DNA of 64,000 bases from Mercurialis annua (Eukaryota; Streptophyta; Magnoliopsida; Malpighiales; Euphorbiaceae): the NCBI RefSeq assembly GCF_937616625.2, contig NC_065570.1:66863665-66927664 (forward strand). Direction: 5' to 3'. The translations under genes and the position numbers were made by a program. Below are positions 18,120 through 27,924 of this stretch, piece after piece. Positions within the stretch are counted from its first letter, which is position 1. Each line of letters begins with the position of its first letter. The notes under the pieces were generated by a model. It made no database searches, was not told where the DNA came from, and saw nothing but the letters and a program-made list of their open reading frames with translations.

Positions 18120-18410
18120 AACTTAAGGTCGATTCAATCAAGCCTATCTCTCGGGTTGATTCAAACGCAGGTATCTCTAAAGTTGACTCAGTCGTGCATA
18201 TCTCTAGAGTTGATTAGCTTCAGGTTCATTCAGTCACGCGTAACTATAGAGTTGATTCAATCACGCGTGTCTCTAGAGTATCGTGTTGCTAGAGTTGATC
18301 AGTCGAGCGTCTCTCTGGAGTTGATTCAGTCCTGCATATCTCTGGAGTTAATTCAATCGCGCTAGAGTTGACTGGATCCCGCAGTATCTCCAGAGTTGAT
18401 TCAGTACAAA
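18120..18410. repeat. Minisatellite of about 25-35-bp units (GTTGATTCARTC.CGC.TATCTCTAGA)
   Basis: About ten imperfect tandem units, each built as GTTGATTCAGTC then CGCATATCTCTAGA, run downstream of the sugar transporter stop. Units differ by substitutions and small indels. An open frame through the array is only the repeat translated. A single related unit (GATTGATTCAATCGCGCATG) occurs at 10685-10709 in the upstream transposon block. Confidence 0.75.
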
Positions 18411-18693
18411 ATATCTTGTAACTGTAACTTCGGCGAATACATCATTTCAGTGAAGAAAAATCAACATCATAAGATGAAACTAGAGGTAAAAATTAAATTT
18501 TATTATATACTAACATAACATATCACTAATACAAAGTAGAAGCTCAAACACAACAATACTGTTGTATAGCAGAGAAATTAAAAGAATATACACCAAACTA
18601 ACTCTACTTAAAACTTTTGCATTCTGCAACCCCTTCCCTCTTGAAAAAATAAAGGAAACAATCATGACCATCATTCATCAGAATTCTTGTTAA

Positions 18694-19212
18694 TCAAACC
18701 AACTCAAGCCTCAATAATCGTCGCAAATAAGTAGTTGCCGTACTATTACTCCTCTTCCCTAAAAAATCAGGAACTGGAACAGAGCTCGGCGGCGGCGAAT
18801 TCGCTGAAAAAGCTGATCCTGCATAAATCTCATCCACTCCAAATCTAATTTGCTTCTGTAATATCTTCAAGTCGGGTCCTAACCTATCTGTCGATCCTAA
18901 AATGAAATCCGCATGTTTCCGATTTTCCTTGGACACGCATCGATTAGTTACAAATTTCTCCGTCGTTTCCCCGCGTTTTAAGATCTTGACCTCGCCCATT
19001 ACGAAGTTTCTCCCCGGAAGCTTGGCCACCATCGCGCGAGAACCTGACCGGTGATTTCGATGATAGCGATTATTAAGATTCTCGAGATTTTCCGGCTTAC
19101 GGCGGCGAGAATTTGAAAAAGTACGATTAGGGTTTCGGATTCGAGAGTTGAGAAGAGGAGTTAGGGCTGAGGCTTCGTGGCGTAATGCAGGCATTGCAAC
19201 TCTACAAACCAT
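18694..19212 (-). CDS. Small basic protein with C-terminal PNRC-like motif
   Basis: Single exon, 172 aa. The N-terminal half is Arg/Asn-rich and low-complexity (RIRNPNRTFSNSRRRKPENL). The middle reads GRNFVMGEVKILKRGE. The C-terminus holds SPPPSSVPVPDFLGKRS followed by TATTYLRRLLRLELV. The Pro-rich PxPxF/L segment followed by a Leu/Arg helix resembles plant proteins assigned to the PNRC family (proline-rich nuclear receptor coactivator-like); related short motifs in animals and yeast bind decapping factor Dcp1. That link is from family knowledge, not shown here. A TATA box lies 55-63 bp upstream of the ATG. Function in plants is poorly known. The ATG at 19212 is the first in frame; MPALRH (codon 7) is an alternative. 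Confidence 0.72.
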   Translation of the reverse strand: MVCRVAMPALRHEASALTPLLNSRIRNPNRTFSNSRRRKPENLENLNNRYHRNHRSGSRAMVAKLPGRNFVMGEVKILKRGETTEKFVTNRCVSKENRKHADFILGSTDRLGPDLKILQKQIRFGVDEIYAGSAFSANSPPPSSVPVPDFLGKRSNSTATTYLRRLLRLELV

Positions 19213-19266
19213 ACAATTTCTAGATGCTAATCGTTAATGTAATGACAATTATGATCATAGAGGCTG

Positions 19267-19275
19267 CTATTTATA
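19267..19275 (-). promoter_or_regulatory. TATA box of the PNRC-like gene
   Basis: Minus-strand TATAAATAG sits 55-63 bp upstream of the ATG at 19212, the usual spacing for a short plant 5' leader. Confidence 0.6.
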
Positions 19276-19578
19276 CTTATAGAGAAGCGGTTGAATAATT
19301 ACAAAATTGCACCTTATGTCTGATTCATTTTACAGAAGGAAAAGGATTACAAGGGATTAAATATATTAAAACATAAATGACGTGATTTATAGGAAACCGC
19401 ACGTGCTTAGGTGTTAATGAGAGGGTCAGGTTCGGATAATTGGAGACACGTATTCGTATCATCAACCGACTTTTTTTGGACGGTTGATATTATTGAATTT
19501 TGTATTGGCTATTGTTGGTCCACTGAATATGTGCCAACTTGTTTGTAATAAAAAATAAATTAATGGAGTTTCGTCTAA

Positions 19579-19753
19579 GAGTCTTTATCCCACCCAACCG
19601 TTGCGCCACGTCATTTTTACAACAAACCAATGAGAATTTACGATAGAAAATCTTTTAATTATCATATTTAATATCATTAATTTTTCTGCATGGCTAGCGC
19701 ATGATTGGTTTGTTGCACGAATGACATGCCGCAACAGTCCCCAATAATTATTC
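19579..19753. mobile_element. Short MULE-like MITE with 9-bp TSD
   Basis: The left end contains CCGTTGCGCCACGTCATT and ACAACAAACCAATGAG. The right end, inverted, reads CTGTTGCGGCATGTCATT and GCAACAAACCAATCATG, so the arms pair over about 60 bp. Direct duplications TTCGTCTAA lie at 19570-19578 and 19754-19762. The 175-bp element has no coding potential. Confidence 0.78.
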
Positions 19754-20106
19754 TTCGTCTAATCTACTTATTGCGTATAGTACAAAAACTAACATTGTAG
19801 TATTAAATTTAAAAAATTTAAATAAACTAAATTTAATTATATTAATTTATAAACAAAATCAATTATATTTTTAAAATTTATAATTCGATATATACGATAA
19901 ATTTGATGTTAACAGCTTAAATTTATATTTTATGTTATAAATATTTTTTAAAGGTTAAACGAGCCATGTTAATAGTGTTAATCATTTTTTTCATTTAACT
20001 TAGCATTTTAATCACGTCTTGACACTTGTTTAACTTAATGTGTTATATTGTGTCAAATCGTGTCTTATCGTGTCATGTAATATGTTTTATATTTGTAACG
20101 TATCAG

Positions 20107-20836
20107 CAGTGGCGGAACTAGAAAATATTTTCAGCCCGGGCTAAACGACACCTAATTAATTTGATTGCGTTAAAATTTGCCCGAATTATTTTATTAGAGT
20201 AGACATTTTTTTTAGTATTATTACAATAAATGTATTCATAATCTAGAATTTTTTTAAAAAAATAGACAAAAAATTCATAGAGAATTAATAATTAAATTTG
20301 AGAATTGTTGGCCGGGTATTTGGATACTGGGTTTGAAAATTTGAATTCATAAAAAACACTGCTAAAATTCTAGGAATATAAGATAGTTTATCTATATATA
20401 ATTAAACTGAAAATTATTTCTACATAATTAGTTTATATTTTAATTTAAAATTCAATTAGTATCAATAATAGTAAGGGGTATATTAGTCAGTTCAATCATT
20501 TTGGAGTGTAAAAAGTGAGGTCCGACAATATGCAGCTTTATTTTGAAACTTTTATTTGTAACCGTTTGATCTGCTCCTGATAGTACTAATGGCTAGGGAC
20601 CAAATACACTTTAAGTAGAAAGAAAAGGGCTAAATTTGCCCTTTTTAACTAAAAAAACAAAATTCTTTTCGTCTTCCTTCTCCATCTTCTTCTAAGGCAG
20701 GCTCTGTTCACCCAGCATCCATGGCTGAACTGCTGTAACTCCATGCCGACTGTCATCGCTCACACCTCAGACCTTTGAAATTCCGACGGCAGCCCGGGCT
20801 CGAGCCTACCCGAGCCTGAACGTGGTTCCGCCCCTG
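20107..20836. mobile_element. Non-autonomous hAT element with perfect 8-bp TSD
   Basis: The termini are CAGTGGCGGAACTAG and, inverted from the right, CAGGGGCGGAACCACG, the CAGNG start typical of hAT elements. Both ends share an inner AGCCCGGGCT block. The perfect 8-bp duplication CGTATCAG flanks the element at 20099-20106 and 20837-20844. At 730 bp there is no transposase ORF. It has landed in an older repeat rich in CGTGTC words, visible on both sides (about 20030-20098 and 20845-20935). Confidence 0.9.
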
Positions 20837-21244
20837 CGTATCAGGGTTAACAAATTTAACACGATTAATTAAATGAATCGTATTTATATCGACCTTTATC
20901 GTGTCATCAAAATGAATTGACACAAACGTGGCTCGCCAACTTATTTTTACACTCACACCTTTTTCCTGCGTTTTGTTGTTGTTGTAGGTCTTTTTTGTTT
21001 TTATTAAAAAACAAAATGTTTTAAAATAATAAGTAAATAACAAAGTTTTATATAGAATATTTTAGTTTAAAACAAATTCACAAAAACATAAAAAGCATAA
21101 TCATACTACAGTTTAATTTATGGTGCTTTTAATCGAGTTTTAAACTACATGAACAAATTTGTTATGCACTAAGGCAAGGTTCTGTTAAAGACTTATGAAA
21201 TTAATAGTATTATGTTATTTTTATTTTATCTATCAAATTCAAAT

Positions 21245-22636
21245 GGGCTTTTGTATCTCTAAAATACGGTACACGGGTGAAATAATATCTTTTATATAGT
21301 TCACATATATACCTCTCCTCTCAAACAAACCCTCACAATTATAATTATTTTCTCTCTCCTCATATTTCTCTCTCAGCTCTCTCTCAACTCAAATTTTTAC
21401 GAAGTTTCTTCTTCTTCTCAATAATCATCTTTGTGCATCTTTAATTTAGTAGATCGGCATCTTCAGATCTGTTCTTCGCGCTCCATCTCCGCCGTTACAC
21501 CTTTACCTCGCCATCGAAGACATTTTCTCTGCTCGTTTTTACTATCTCTGTTTTTTATTTCGATTTCATCATATCTGAAGTTTATCGTTTCTATTCTTCT
21601 TCTTTGTTTCAAATCTGCAATTTTTTTTCTGTTTACTTTTTTTATATAATAGTAAGTTTTCATCATTAAACATGTATAAAGATTATCTTTTCATGTTATA
21701 TAAAATGATTTTATGGTTTTATGGAAGAAATATCTGTTATTTCTGTATTTTTACTGTGTTTGGTTGTATTTCTGCATTTTTTTAATTATGCAGTACGATT
21801 TGTTGATGAATGTTGATTGATAAATTATTGTAATGTTACGGTGTTGTTGATTTTATGTTGATATTGTGTTGATAATCTGTTTATTTTTTTTTAAATTTTG
21901 ACATTAACAAATAAGATAATACTTTTCGTGAAATAAACTAAAAATATAAAAATTAAACTGAGACTGGATAATGATATGTTAACATTGAGGAATAAGACAA
22001 ATAATCATGTTGAATTATTATAATGTTGCAGTGTTGATATTGTGTTGATTTTCGGTTGATATTTTGTTGATTTTAGCGTTGGTGAAAAACAAATAATAAT
22101 GTTGAATTATTGTAATGTTACAATGTTGATATTGTATTGATATCATGTTGATGTTATGTTGATATTTAGTTGATTTTAACGTTAACAAAAAAGACCACAT
22201 TGTACGTGAAATAAAATAAAAAAATAAAAATTAAATTGAAAAAATGATGAAAAAAAATAAAAATAAGTATAAAAAAATTTAAAAATTTAAATTAGTTAGT
22301 TTATTAAATGTTGTTGATATTGTGTTGATATAAAAATGCCGAAAAATATCAACAGTTAAAAAAAGTCAAAATTCAAAAAAATCAAAAATAAATAAAAAAA
22401 TAAAAAAATTTAAAATTTAAATATGTCATATATATTAAATGCAGGAATATAATGGTGAAAAAATAAATTAAAAATAATAAAAGAAAATATTGAAAAATAA
22501 AGGTTAATATAGAAAGTAAAGTTTTTCAAAAATTAGTATAAAAAAGAAAAAAAAGCTGGTATGAAAAGTAAAGATTTATAAAGGGTAGTAAAAAAGTAAA
22601 TGTTAGAGAAAAAACAGTATTTTATATAAAAAGCCC
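21245..22636. mobile_element. MULE with short TIRs, 9-bp TSD and gene-like interior (possible Pack-MULE)
   Basis: The ends are GGGCTTTTGTATCTCTAAAATAC (first 20 bases GGGCTTTTGTATCTCTAAAA) and, inverted from the right, GGGCTTTTTATATAAAATAC. The 9-bp duplication AATTCAAAT lies at 21236-21244 and 22637-22645. At 21300-21650 there is a pyrimidine-rich CT leader, then a GC-richer stretch that looks like the 5' part of a plant gene; I cannot identify its source. From 21780 to 22340 many copies of GTTGATATTGTGTTGAT-like words occur. No transposase seen. Confidence 0.75.
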
Positions 22637-23268
22637 AATTCAAATCCTTCATTGTTTGGGGAAGCCTCTCTTTATTAAAAGGCCAGGCCCATTTTAATAT
22701 AAAATGAATGGAAACCAACATTCAAACTAATATAACGAAAAGATGATAGGGTTTATGCCATTATCAAAAAAACCATTAACCGCCGCTGCATCAGTCTTTC
22801 AATTTCGCCCTGGTAAATTTTTCTCTTTTATTTGCTTCTGCAATTAATTTTCAATGCATAGTTCCCAAAATTCTTGATCCATATCTGTAGATCTTTTTGT
22901 GTTTCTTTAGTTTTCTACCTTGGTTGTTGGATTTGAACTTGACCTAATTTTTCTAGACATTTCGAGTTTGTTTGATTTCTTGCAGCTGGCCGAGCTGATT
23001 GGCTATAGTACTGCCAAATCAGTAAGTTAATCAGTTGCATAAATTTATTTAGGGCACAATAAACCAGCTCTTCACTGAATGAGTTTCATCAGTGCAAGAT
23101 AGTTAGTGCCTTACATTAGTATGATAATTTGAAAAGAGCTAGATCTGAAAAATTATAAGTTCAGGGGAAAAAATCACATCAATGTAAAATTGTGGGATTT
23201 TTTTATGTGTTAATTGGAAGCTTGATTGTTTTGTTTTTCGTTTGGTGCAGTTTGGTACGCATTAGATA

Positions 23269-24796
23269 ATGCCACTATATGATTGCGTGCTTCTTTTGAA
23301 GCCACAAGTAAGGAAGGAAGCATTGATCGATTTGGCGGCTCGAGTAGGGAAACATGTTCAAAATAGAAATGGTGTTATTACTGATATCAGATCTTTTGGT
23401 GAAATTAAGTTGGGATATGGTATTAAGAAGCGTGAAAGCAGATATTTTCAGGTAAAGTCTTCTTTTATTTTGTTTACTTTTAAATTCCATTTTCATGTTC
23501 GAATTTTTCATTTTCTGCCCTACTTTTAATTTGTCTGCGCATTGTGTATTGTGATTTTGCTGGGTGTAACTCTCATAACTCGTAAGTGGGTATGCTAATT
23601 GCTGCAATGCACACATATTCTATATTGTTCCTTTTAGTTTAGAGCTTTACCCAATATGATATGGAACAAAGCAAAGTATTTAACTGTCTATGATGTATGA
23701 CAAGTGGATTTTATAAACCTTTTCTTAGATGAGGTCAAGGTCTCATTGACCATGCGAAGACTTACATTTCATTGAAATTCAGTGATCATGTAAATCTACG
23801 CTTAGAAAAGGATATTATGAGATAGTACTTTTGCGCACTAGATATTATCACACATTGGTGTTGGTTCTAATGAGATGAGCCGATCAAAGAAATAATATTA
23901 GAGATTTTGAGTTTTTTTAATGATAAAGATGAGGGTTAGTATCATGAAGTTTTCTTTCAGAAATAAATTAACTTCTTCAGTCAAGTTATATTGGATCTTT
24001 GCATGTATTTAGTTTCATCCTACGGTATGATGTTATATCATCCCCAAACTATTTTTGATTAACCATTGAAGGTTGATTCAACCCTCCAACTTGCGACAAA
24101 AGATAAAAAAAAAGTAAGTTCGTGGCCTTGAAGAAAAAAGACCTCAACCTTTTAATTTTGGGTCAGTTACCACCTTTGACAATCAAGACAAATTGACGTC
24201 ACATTAGGGTGTAACTCACCTCGAATTGACAAATTGGGGATTTTTTTTCAAAACCGCTAACTTGGACTTTTTAGACCTTTTGTTCCAAGTTGGAGGGTCG
24301 AAATGAACCTTAGTTGATTGATTAACCATTGAATTAGACTTAGGCAGGCTCAATAGCATATCCTGATGCTTAACTCATATTTGATGATAGTTGTGTAGTT
24401 CAAGCTATGTCATCTATCTTGTTCTGCTGCAGGATCATTCCTATTTGACTCCAGATATAATTCATTTTTGTTTTCTTTCAATTTATAAAATGATTGATCA
24501 AGTACCCACCTGCTTCTATTGTACTTGTTCAGGGCCAGTTGATGCAGATGACAATGATGGCCACACCCAACATCAACAAGGAGCTACATTATTTGAACAA
24601 GGAGGACCGTCTGCTCCGATGGCTACTTGTTAAACATAGAAACACAAAATATGGGTTGGACTTTCAAAACGAGGATGATGCTAGAGATGAGCTAATGAAA
24701 CTTTCACCTGGTATGTCTTTTGATGATGCAAGCGATGAGGATGACGACGACGACGATGCTGAGTACGACGAGGACCAAGAAAAAAAAGAACATTGA
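23269..24796 (+). CDS. bS6-family ribosomal protein, probably mitochondrial (organellar 30S S6)
   Basis: A small-subunit ribosomal protein that binds rRNA next to bS18. The protein is 148 aa from two coding exons, 23269-23451 and 24533-24796 (TGA). The S6 ferredoxin-like fold is visible as MPLYDCVLLLKPQVRKEALI, a central GVITDIRSFGEIKLGYGIKK, then GQLMQMTMMATPNINKELHY and LNKEDRLLRWLLVKH. The C-terminus is a long acidic tail (DEDDDDDDAEYDEDQ), a plant-specific extension of this family. The 5' leader appears to be spliced twice: donor after 22812, exon 22986-23021, acceptor at 23250. There is no obvious transit peptide; plant homologues likewise begin MPLYDC. Organelle assignment is from family knowledge. 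The coding intron carries an inverted-repeat element at 24071-24319. Confidence 0.9.
24057..24333. mobile_element. Intronic inverted-repeat element with 14-bp flanking duplication
   Basis: GATTAACCATTGAA occurs at 24057-24070 and 24320-24333. Inside, GGTTGATTCAACCCTCCAAC is mirrored by the reverse complement of the right end, GGTTCATTTCGACCCTCCAAC (first 20 bases GGTTCATTTCGACCCTCCAA). This is a MITE-like insertion in the intron of the bS6 gene. Class uncertain: 14 bp is long for a DNA-transposon TSD. Confidence 0.6.
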
Positions 24797-27700
24797 CTAC
24801 ATAATGAACTTGAAATTTCGGGTCTTCTTTATAATATGACGAGTGGTAATTTCAAGTAAACCAAAGGTTTCTTGTTAGAAATTAATGGCTATTTCCAAAT
24901 TTGAACTTCATTTCATGCTCAATTTGGATTTATGCAGAAGTTGTTCAGACTCCTAAATCCTCAACATACTTGGTGAGAACTGAGAAGCCTTATGGTGACT
25001 GACTCATTATAATTGGTGAATATTAGAGGTCCTTCTGTTCTGCCCTTTGCAAGTAGGAGCCTGAAATTTGTAGGCAAAGGTAGGGTGGAGAAGGCGTTAA
25101 TAATGTAAAAAGGTTGATTGTAAAGTCAATGAAAATGGGTATTATAGCTAGTAGGATGGCCCATGTGTTTCCATTCTTCTCCACTTCTTATCTTGTGGTC
25201 ATGTCATTTTCTGCAAGAATTTGCATGAAATGATACTAGCAGATTTAGTTATTTTTTGGCCTACTCATTCAATATATTCATATCTTTTCAACCATCCTAA
25301 TTCAGTCTTCCAAGTCAATTTCATGTTGGCATGTTTTGTATAATTATATTTTAATTGTAGCAAAAATTCAATTGAGTGAACATCGCTTGGCTAGTTAGTT
25401 TGATCGGTTCAGTTTTTTTTATTTGGTTATGATTAGCAGTTTTAAAGAATCGAATAACTGTATTAATTGAATTAAATTGTTCATCTGTTTGTTTTAAGTA
25501 TTAATTTTTATATTTTTATCGGTTAACTTGAATTAATTGACTAATTTGGTCGGGTGGATTATATAATTTTTAAGATTTTAGATAAATGGAGTAATTCAGT
25601 CTCTTTAGTTAAAGAGGTGAAACAATGTAGCAGATTCAGTTTTGAACAATTTTTTAGCCGCATCGTTTGCGTATTTACCCCTATAAATAGCTTCACTCAT
25701 ATAAATAATTTACTTATTAATTGAAATATAATTGTATAACTCAAATTTAAAATTAATAAAAGTAAAAGATTAGATTGAGGTTCATAAAAATGGACAAGTT
25801 TTAGGCATGTTTGTTAGAAAGAGTGGTAGATGGCAGCATGGCTATAAGCCCATAAATGATTGTGATTACTCATCTCAATTTGCGGTAACAGTTTGGGGAT
25901 TTATGTCGGTAGAGCGAGCCGAGGTGGTCGATATACGTGTTTCTTTGGTCTGCAAATTCACAAAAATAAACGCTGTCCCACTTACTGTACGTGGCTACAA
26001 CTTGTGTTTTATTGCATTAACAATATCTGATTACCTGCTTTAGTTATTGAAGAAATTACATCCTCTGTTTAAAAATTACAAATACTTACATTTATATTTG
26101 CTTACCTTTTTTTAGGATACAACTCATTTGATCAAATAAAAAATATTTTTACTTGGGTGAAAATAATTTAAAACATATATATTTAGGATGTCCAATTTAG
26201 TTTTTAAAATTTAGAAATTAAATTTGACAATTTAGCATCACAATTGCCAATAGTTTTGAAGAAGACCTAACACTGCTCATTTGGGTTGACACAAAATGAC
26301 AACAAATGATAAAAATATTAGCAAACTAAATTAAGATTTACTTACGTGTCATCCATCTAAATGGACTTAAGAGAAATGGAGGGAATCATGGACTTGAGGG
26401 GAGCCATCCCCCTTTTTTTTAGTTTCAAAATGGTCTTCAATTTCTTTTGTTTTCTCAAGTGTCCCCATTAGACCCTTAATAGGTTTATCGTTGTTGACGA
26501 ATTGTTATAATTTTATCTAAATTTTTTATTTTTTATAATAATATTCAAATTTAATATTTTGTTGTAATTTTAATCAATTTAATTATTTTAATTTTTAGTC
26601 GAATTTATAAATAATCTCAATAATTGGCATTTCAAAATTTAACTTATGATATTAAAAAAATTAAAATTTAATTATAAATTTTTTAACTTTTTTAATGATT
26701 GAAGCAAAAAAACGAATTTGAAGAAAAAATGACTGGTAAAATGATTTTTTTTGAATCTATAATTTATCAAAAGATTATACTATAAAAAATTAAATTAATA
26801 GGCAATGAGTCTAATGAAATTTAACATAAGTACTATAAATTAATACATATTATATAAATTATATATATTTTTTTGAAAATAAATTATATATTTTTGTATG
26901 ACTGGTTTAAATAGAACGTTTTGGTCAAATATAAGTCAAAAATATCATAAAAGACCTTCTACTCATCTACTGTTTATAGGTTTTTGCCAGTGAAGATTAT
27001 ATTATTAGTGTTTTAATTTGACTAAATGGTGATTTTAAAATTTAATGACCCAACTTTATATAAATTTAAGGATCATAAAAAGTCCTTTTGAGTATAATGT
27101 TTAGACTTGGCAGAGAAAAAATTAGCTTTTTAATTTTTTTAGCGCCAAAGCATTTGTTGTCATTAAATTATGTTGTTTTATTGTTGGTAATGAGACACTG
27201 TAAAATAAAAATAAAAGGCATTTTTATCCAAATTTTGAACATTATATTTGAATCGCTATAAACACGAGATATTTAGATTTTATATGCAAATAATCTTAAA
27301 ATTATTCTATTTTACTAATTTAATTTCTAATTTCCCCAAAAAATATATTATATTTGTTCTTATAAGATAAAAAAATATAAAATGTTTTATACCAATTTCA
27401 ATGTATTTATGTTTTATTTAATATTTTAAATTATTTTTAAATATCTATTTTATATATTATAGTTGACTTTTACATACTTTGGAATTGTAATCAAATTTAA
27501 CTTCAAAATTAATAAATTAATTACCAAAATCTACTAATTTAATTTCAATAAATTCAAATTCATGTTGTACAATCTCATAGTAAATCATAATAATCCCATT
27601 AAGGACCTTGACCTGTCAGAGTGAGATAAATAGGTAATAAATAAATAAAGTATCTGTTATCTGTTACTTTCTTGTTCTTCCTTAATTATTAATTAATCAC

Positions 27701-27924
27701 AGTTTGTAATTAAAAGTTAAAACAAACTGGCAAAACAGCTACAACTACAACAGCAGCAGCAAAAAGAAAAATCCGTTATTACTAAAGAGAAAAAAAAAAC
27801 TCAAAAACAAACATTTACATTTCATTCGTACCTAATTATTTATTTAGATTTTGACTTGTTTTCGTCAAAAAAAGTCTGCAGCTGATCACGAGGGAAAAGA
27901 GAAAAAAACGCGTTAAAAAAGGAT
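24797..27924. other. Intergenic, no supported gene
   Basis: The first 400 bp are the probable 3' UTR and downstream region of the bS6 gene. The rest is AT-rich, with long A/T runs and no splice-consistent coding sequence on either strand. The 78-codon frame at 25807-26043 shows no recognisable domain. The last 200 bp are the probable 5' leader of the EDR2-like gene, with CAGCAGCAGC near 27750. Confidence 0.4.

Noticed and set aside
18156..18365. 69-codon frame with repeated SLELIQS words
   Set aside because: It is the minisatellite translated; neighbouring units have indels that break the frame.
18120..18410. CRISPR-like array
   Set aside because: Units are tandem and imperfect with no spacer pattern, in a nuclear plant sequence.
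25807..26043. 78-codon frame between bS6 and EDR2-like genes
   Set aside because: No recognised motif, AT-rich surroundings and no splice-linked partner exons.
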